Source: Zygnema circumcarinatum (lineage: Eukaryota; Streptophyta; Zygnematophyceae; Zygnematales; Zygnemataceae). From it: DNA of 64,000 nucleotides. This document shows positions 59,270 through 64,000 of this stretch, in pieces (the first letter of the stretch is position 1; every line of letters begins with the position of its first letter). A program made the position numbers and the translations under genes. The notes below the pieces were generated by a model, which searched no databases, was not told where the DNA came from, and saw only the letters and a list, made by a program, of their open reading frames with translations. The DNA lies in contig CM074821.1 of the NCBI GenBank assembly GCA_037447605.1, positions 751,247-815,246 on the forward strand, given 5' to 3'.

Positions 59270-60813
59270 ATGCTGCAAAGTGCATTAAGTAGAGGCGTCC
59301 GCCGCGCTCTTGGGGCGTCAAAAAAATCTAATTTTATTTCTTCTCTTCAATCCCTATGCCCACATTTTGACCAAAGTGTTTCCATCTCTCCCCATGAAGA
59401 AGCATATGTTCACACAGTGCTGCAAAAACCAAGTGGTCTTTCCTTTACCTTTCAACGATCCTCTGCTTTGCGGCCGGTACGTCTGCTAACCCTAATTTTA
59501 CAAAAATCTTACTTATACTTAGTATTCATCCTAGAGAAAGCCAATTCTCCAACAAGCAGTTCAAGATTTTAGCTGGAATCTTGCTTGAATTTATCATTCG
59601 GTGCTCAAATTTAAACTTTTTCTCGACCCACTACTTTGATTAAGTGTAACATAAGAAGAGAATACATGTTTGCCCATATTCATAATCCGTTCTATTCCGT
59701 GTTGCTGGCGTTTTCTTCTTTTTTTTTCAGTTGTCGAAATCTTCTTCTTTTTCGACGGTAGTTTGCTCAACTCAAGAAGCTTTACGTTTTCCTGGTGAGC
59801 CCCTGAAAAGCTGAATTATATAATTTTTTCGTACTCTTAGTCCAAATGCTTACTGACGCTATATTGCCATTGGGCCCTCATTTTTTTATTTAAGCTTGAG
59901 TTCGCTCTTTTCTCTAATCCTTCGCGGATCATTCTCACTTCAAAATCATTTTTTTTATGCTTTTGAAAAGTTTCTGTCCTTCTGCTTACGAACGATAGAA
60001 GTAATTCAACGGTAATGGGACGTTCCTTGGAGGATTCTCAAGATTAACTCCAAGTGCTCAAAGATACCCATGAACGATCATTGTATGGAAATCTCACGCA
60101 TACATTTCCTCAAGGAGAGTATGTGCTGGTCGGACCCCTCCCAGCCCTCCTTCCCGCCACTCTCTGCCTCTCTGAACTCGTTCTCTTTGAACTTTTATGA
60201 ATTCTTGGCAGGTTCAATTATCTCAATTCAAGACTGTGTCCTTCAGAATACATCACATCCTCTCGGGGTTCCCTTTCGAGCATACAGAGGGGCTAAGGCA
60301 CAGCCTTCACCTGTTGCACCTCAGACTTCACAGAAAGCCACTCCCCCACCTCCAGTAGTCTATCAAGGCGTCTTCTCCTCCACTCTCCGGAGTGTGAAGC
60401 TCCTCTCTCTCTCCACTTGTGCCCTCTCCCTCAGCATTGGCCCAATTGTCACTTTCTTCACTATAGCCCCCTCTGTAAACATCGTTGTCAAGGGCGCCAT
60501 GGCCTCTATCATGGTCCTCTTGAGCGCATCCACAACTGCAGCCCTTCATTGGATCAGTTCTGCTTATGTGCATAAGCTGACATGGACCCCTGGTTCTGAT
60601 GAAGTTGAAGTTAAGGTCCTTTCTTGGATGACTACAACGGTGACGAGGAAAGTGAAGCTGTCGAGTGTGAGGCCTGCAGTGACAATGAAGCCTCTCGTCT
60701 CCTTTGAGGCAGATGGGAGCTTCTATTACATTGACAAGGACTCCTTCCCAGATAGGTGGTTATTGGAGCAGCTTACGCCGGAAGAGAAGGGAGTGAGCGG
60801 GAGTGAGAAATAG
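59270..60813 (+). CDS. TMEM70: TMEM70-like mitochondrial membrane protein
   Basis: TMEM70 family proteins act in mitochondrial inner-membrane complex (ATP synthase) assembly. Exons 59270-59476, 59731-59794, 60212-60813; phases join, 290 residues. Basic, Ser-rich N-terminus (MLQSALSRGVRRALGASKK) fits a mitochondrial presequence. Family core: YQGVFSSTLRSVKLLSLSTC, two membrane helices (LSLSIGPIVTFFTIAPS; GAMASIMVLLSASTTAALHW), then YVHKLTW and VEVKVLSWM. Short acidic C-terminus. The acceptor of exon 3 is chosen by phase and could lie 40 bases downstream. Confidence 0.82.
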
Positions 60814-61608
60814 GTAGAGAGAGTGACCCAGTGAGAGACAGAGAGGGAGAGCTTTGCCACTTTATGCATGTCTTCCATTTTGGTAAAGTGATAGGTGGAG
60901 CTGGAAAATTTCAAGTTTTGGATTAGTTCTAGTGGAAGGAATCATAATTCCTTTAGTAGATCATTCATTGCCCGTTCCATCGTCACCCTTGTGGGGACCA
61001 GGAATGGAAATTTTTGTTACTGCTCCGATTTTTGTAGAAAATGGTTCAATTCCTGCCTTAGGCCATTGCAGCCCCATGTAACAAACAATGCTTTTTTCAC
61101 AAAGGTCCATTAAATTTGATTATGGTGCGAAAAACCCTCTTTTGCCGATTGAACACCAAGCCCCTACCTCCTCCTTAAATGTAGGGATGGCAAGGTCTTA
61201 ACTAAGCATCGATTCTTAAATGGAAGTTTTTAGTCATGAACTACGAAGAGGCCCAATTCATGTAGTTTTGCTTTAGTTTCACACGGAAATCAACCTTAAA
61301 CCCCGAAACGAGGGAAACATGAGTTGCACAGCACCTCACACACAACATTCAAAACATTCTCTCCTCACATCATCATCTCTTCCTCCAATGTCAAAAAAGA
61401 AAGCATCCAGCGCATAGTTAACAAAGGAACAAATACGATGCAAAATCTTCTTCACAAGATTCATCGTCGGTGGCAAAAGAGCAAAAAAAAAGAATCGAAG
61501 AAATGGGAGACATCTCCAGTCCGCCCCTCCTTGTTACTGGCCTGGACGTGAACTGAACGGCAACGGTAACAGAAACGGCAACAGCGAACCCTGAGTTCTA
61601 TGCTCCAA
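60814..61608. other. Convergent 3' region: TMEM70-like / proteasome alpha-5
   Basis: Two presumed 3' UTRs. TAGGGATGGCAAGG at 61182 resembles a hAT end but no partner was found. Confidence 0.4.
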
Positions 61609-63709
61609 TTAGGTTAACCTTGCGATCACCTCCTCCACTTCCTCCCGCGAGTACAGATGGTATCGCGGGGCCACCGAGGCAATGTCCACGTTTGTTGAAG
61701 TCACCTGCTCAAACAGAAACCACGGAGAATCGCAATCTGAGAAAACTGCATGAAAAAAAAAAAAAAGGAAAGGAAAAACGGACCGGAAAACTGACTCCAC
61801 AAACATGGAGTCAGAACCCTTCACGCTATACATTTAGGAAAGCTCCAACCCTAAAAGGAGTGAGAATTCGGCTCACCTTCTCCTCCATCACTTGCTTCAA
61901 AGTCGATAGAGCCAAAGTCTCTGCCTCGTTCAATGTCATGTCCTGCCAAACAACATCACCAGAACGCCACCTTCAAACTCCACGAAAAAATGCGCTAACT
62001 CTACAACTTGCTCATACTGACTATATAATCTGCTTCTCTTGGGAAACACAAAAGGAGACTCCTCTTCAAACTTTCTCCTCTTGTCCACAGTGTTCAAGTC
62101 TACAGTTTTCCTCTCTGTTACGTTTCCATCTCTCTCATTGTCCCTGAACCACCTCGTTTGCCCTCTCCCACCTCTCTCCCTTACCGACATTCGTGCCTCC
62201 CTCTCTCCACCCTCACAACCCTCTCCCTCGACACTACCCCCTCCGTAACCGCTTATCTCCGCAGCAGAATATGAACTCACCTTACGGAAATTCTCCTGCA
62301 AAGAAGTCTGTGCTCCTTCTGACCCAGCTCCAATTGCTTTCGCTTCATATCGTACAAATGTCCCGGACGGATCGGTGTGAAATCTGTTCAATTCCGCGAA
62401 AAGCTTATATATGTCAGCATTGAAGAGGATCGTCATATGATGATTGAACCACTGACATCATACTGCCCCCATAAACGTAAAAAACTCAGAAACCACTTCA
62501 GCTTTGGAGTCTATGTGAACAGCATTTATCGATGGACTCAGTCAAAAAGGAAGGCAGAATTCCTGTTTGCACCCAAACAACAACCTGTGGACAATAACAA
62601 ACATGAATAGAGGTGCAATTCCATCCTCTAACCTCCAGTGAAGTCTGAAAGGGTTTGACAAATTCGAGGTTTCTTACTACTTGGAAGTGCAATTTAGCAA
62701 AAGAGAAAACATTTCTGCTATGGTGAAAGAGAAGTTGCGGTAAAACTAAGGCTCAAGTTACGGCTCAGAGTGATAGGGCAAGCTTAAGGGACACACTCAC
62801 AAACAGGGGCCCGTTTTATCTTTCCCTGCAATCAACAGGGCGACTCCAAATGGCCGACTCTGTTGCCATATGAACAAAAAAAAAAATCAATCATGAGAGT
62901 CAACATACACTTGTAGAGAGACAACCTTTCTCTCGCTTCTCTCTCTCATTTCTCTCTCGCTCTCTCTCTCTCCTGTCACCACCTCATCATCCCCTCCCCA
63001 AAAAGGCCCCTCTCCCTCCCTCCATCCTGAAAACTTGTGAGTAAAAGAGAGTAAGTTTGTCATCTGCTCACCATTGACTCTTCATCACCCTCTCCAAAAC
63101 GGAGAGCAAGGTCGCATAGAGACTGGGTCAAGGACTCCACTCCCATTGGCTCATTATATGAAAATCGATGATTCTGCAGAGGGTCCAAAAGCAAGCCAAC
63201 AGCAATTCATTTGCTTTGCCCTTTGATCAATCAGTGAAAAGCAAACTTTTCCATCCACAACAACGCAGACATAGACATAGACATAGACAATACATACATA
63301 GATTCGACACAGATCATAGTAGCAACAAACAAAAGCAGTGCCCTGCCTTCCTAGAATTCCTTCAGATTTACCTTAACATTGAGCTTATGTTCGCATCTTC
63401 TCAAGGAGAAATTGCGGAAAACAGCCGACAGCAGAAAATCACACAAGTTCTAACCTCCCATCGTCAAGCAGCCACGAGAATCAAACTTCTTCGTTGACTG
63501 CAAAAAGAGTTCCCTCTAAGACTGAAAGGTAAGCTTCATTTTAGGTTTTGTAGGGCTTCTAGGGTTTTCTAGAGGTTTTTAGGGTTTTTTTCCACCTGCG
63601 TTTCCACTCTTCCATGTTCGATTAGGGTTCGAGCATCCGCGGTGAGCCCTGACATGGCGCAGCCAATGTGCTCGTCCACCTCCATGATCTTCTCAACACT
63701 GCTCGGTTC
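61609..63709 (-). CDS. PSMA5: 20S proteasome subunit alpha-5, 5' partial
   Basis: Alpha-5 forms part of the outer ring of the 20S proteasome core. Exons on the minus strand: 63596-63709, 63072-63173, 62801-62859, 62281-62383, 61877-61942, 61609-61704, all in phase. Seen in order: [122 protein letters not shown] and [13 protein letters not shown]...[10 protein letters not shown] with stop at 61609. The first residues (about 55, including the gate-forming N-terminus) lie beyond the right edge. A CT tract (63881-63925) is in the next intron. Confidence 0.95.
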
Positions 63710-63884
63710 CTGCAAACGTTATGGTAATCATTGTAATAATAATAATCATTTCAACTTTCTATGTTTCATTGTCTCATTGCTACTACCACTTTTCTTGACC
63801 AACATAAAGCCGTTCCTGTTGCATTCACAAAAGCCCGAACCCAGATTTCCAAATCGAAAGAGTTTAACATCGAACGGAGAGAGG

Positions 63885-63919
<35 letters not shown>

Positions 63920-64000
63920 GGGAAGCCGTTGACTTCATCCTTTGGCAAGAAAGCAAGTGAATCTCTGCATTGGAGATAGCGTAAACGAGTTTTCATCCGA

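Overview
This is a nuclear eukaryotic window, most likely from the green lineage (green alga or other Archaeplastida). The evidence is intron-dense genes with GT-AG splicing, a plastid-type photolyase/hydrolase fusion and a plant-type glyoxylate/succinic semialdehyde reductase, many degenerate telomere-like TTTAGGG/TTAGGG tracts, and abundant CACGTG and AACCCTAA promoter words. No species is assigned. Two 10-N assembly gaps occur (26561-26570, 47786-47795).

Gene layout (exons were rebuilt from protein similarity plus splice phase): 1-2041 minus, GLYR-type reductase (3' end off the window); 2522-4341 plus, small LRR protein; 4883-11039 minus, cryptochrome/photolyase N-domain fused to an alpha/beta hydrolase, 15 exons, in phase throughout; 12939-14508 minus and 23897-26754 minus, two paralogous MYB/SANT proteins; 17731-21943 minus, GPI transamidase subunit PIG-T lying between them; 28909-32393 minus, secreted S41-like peptidase; 33224-34945 plus, Oca1-type atypical phosphatase; 35558-36035 plus, small unknown; 37197-40051 plus, hAT transposase; 44509-45765 plus, ornithine cyclodeaminase pseudogene; 46812-47627 minus, FAR1/zinc-knuckle protein lacking a transposase domain; 48081-52954 plus, GT61 glycosyltransferase; 54490-56867 plus, C-4 sterol methyl oxidase; 59270-60813 plus, TMEM70-like protein; 61609-63709 minus, proteasome alpha-5 (5' end off the window).

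Between the genes lies a dense layer of non-autonomous DNA elements: fold-back MITEs sharing GG(G)TAGTG-like ends (15287-16236, 16886-17190), larger elements whose arms are tandem C-run plus TTTTGGATAT-like modules (41531-42664, and a possible 5.1-kb composite at 42690-47823), hAT-type elements, and a striking palindrome-of-palindromes repeat (58044-58787, with relatives at 12040-12545 and 16750-17360).

The most unusual themes are: (i) the symmetrical CCAGT/ACTGG fold-back family; (ii) the composite TIR element carrying a decayed host gene plus a FAR1 remnant; (iii) simple repeats beginning directly at 5' splice sites in several unrelated genes; (iv) telomere-like repeats translated as Leu-Gly tracts in the N-termini of two proteins and inserted as stop codons in the pseudogene; (v) a six-copy TGACGTCA cluster and a CCGTTGGAT cluster in intergenic DNA.
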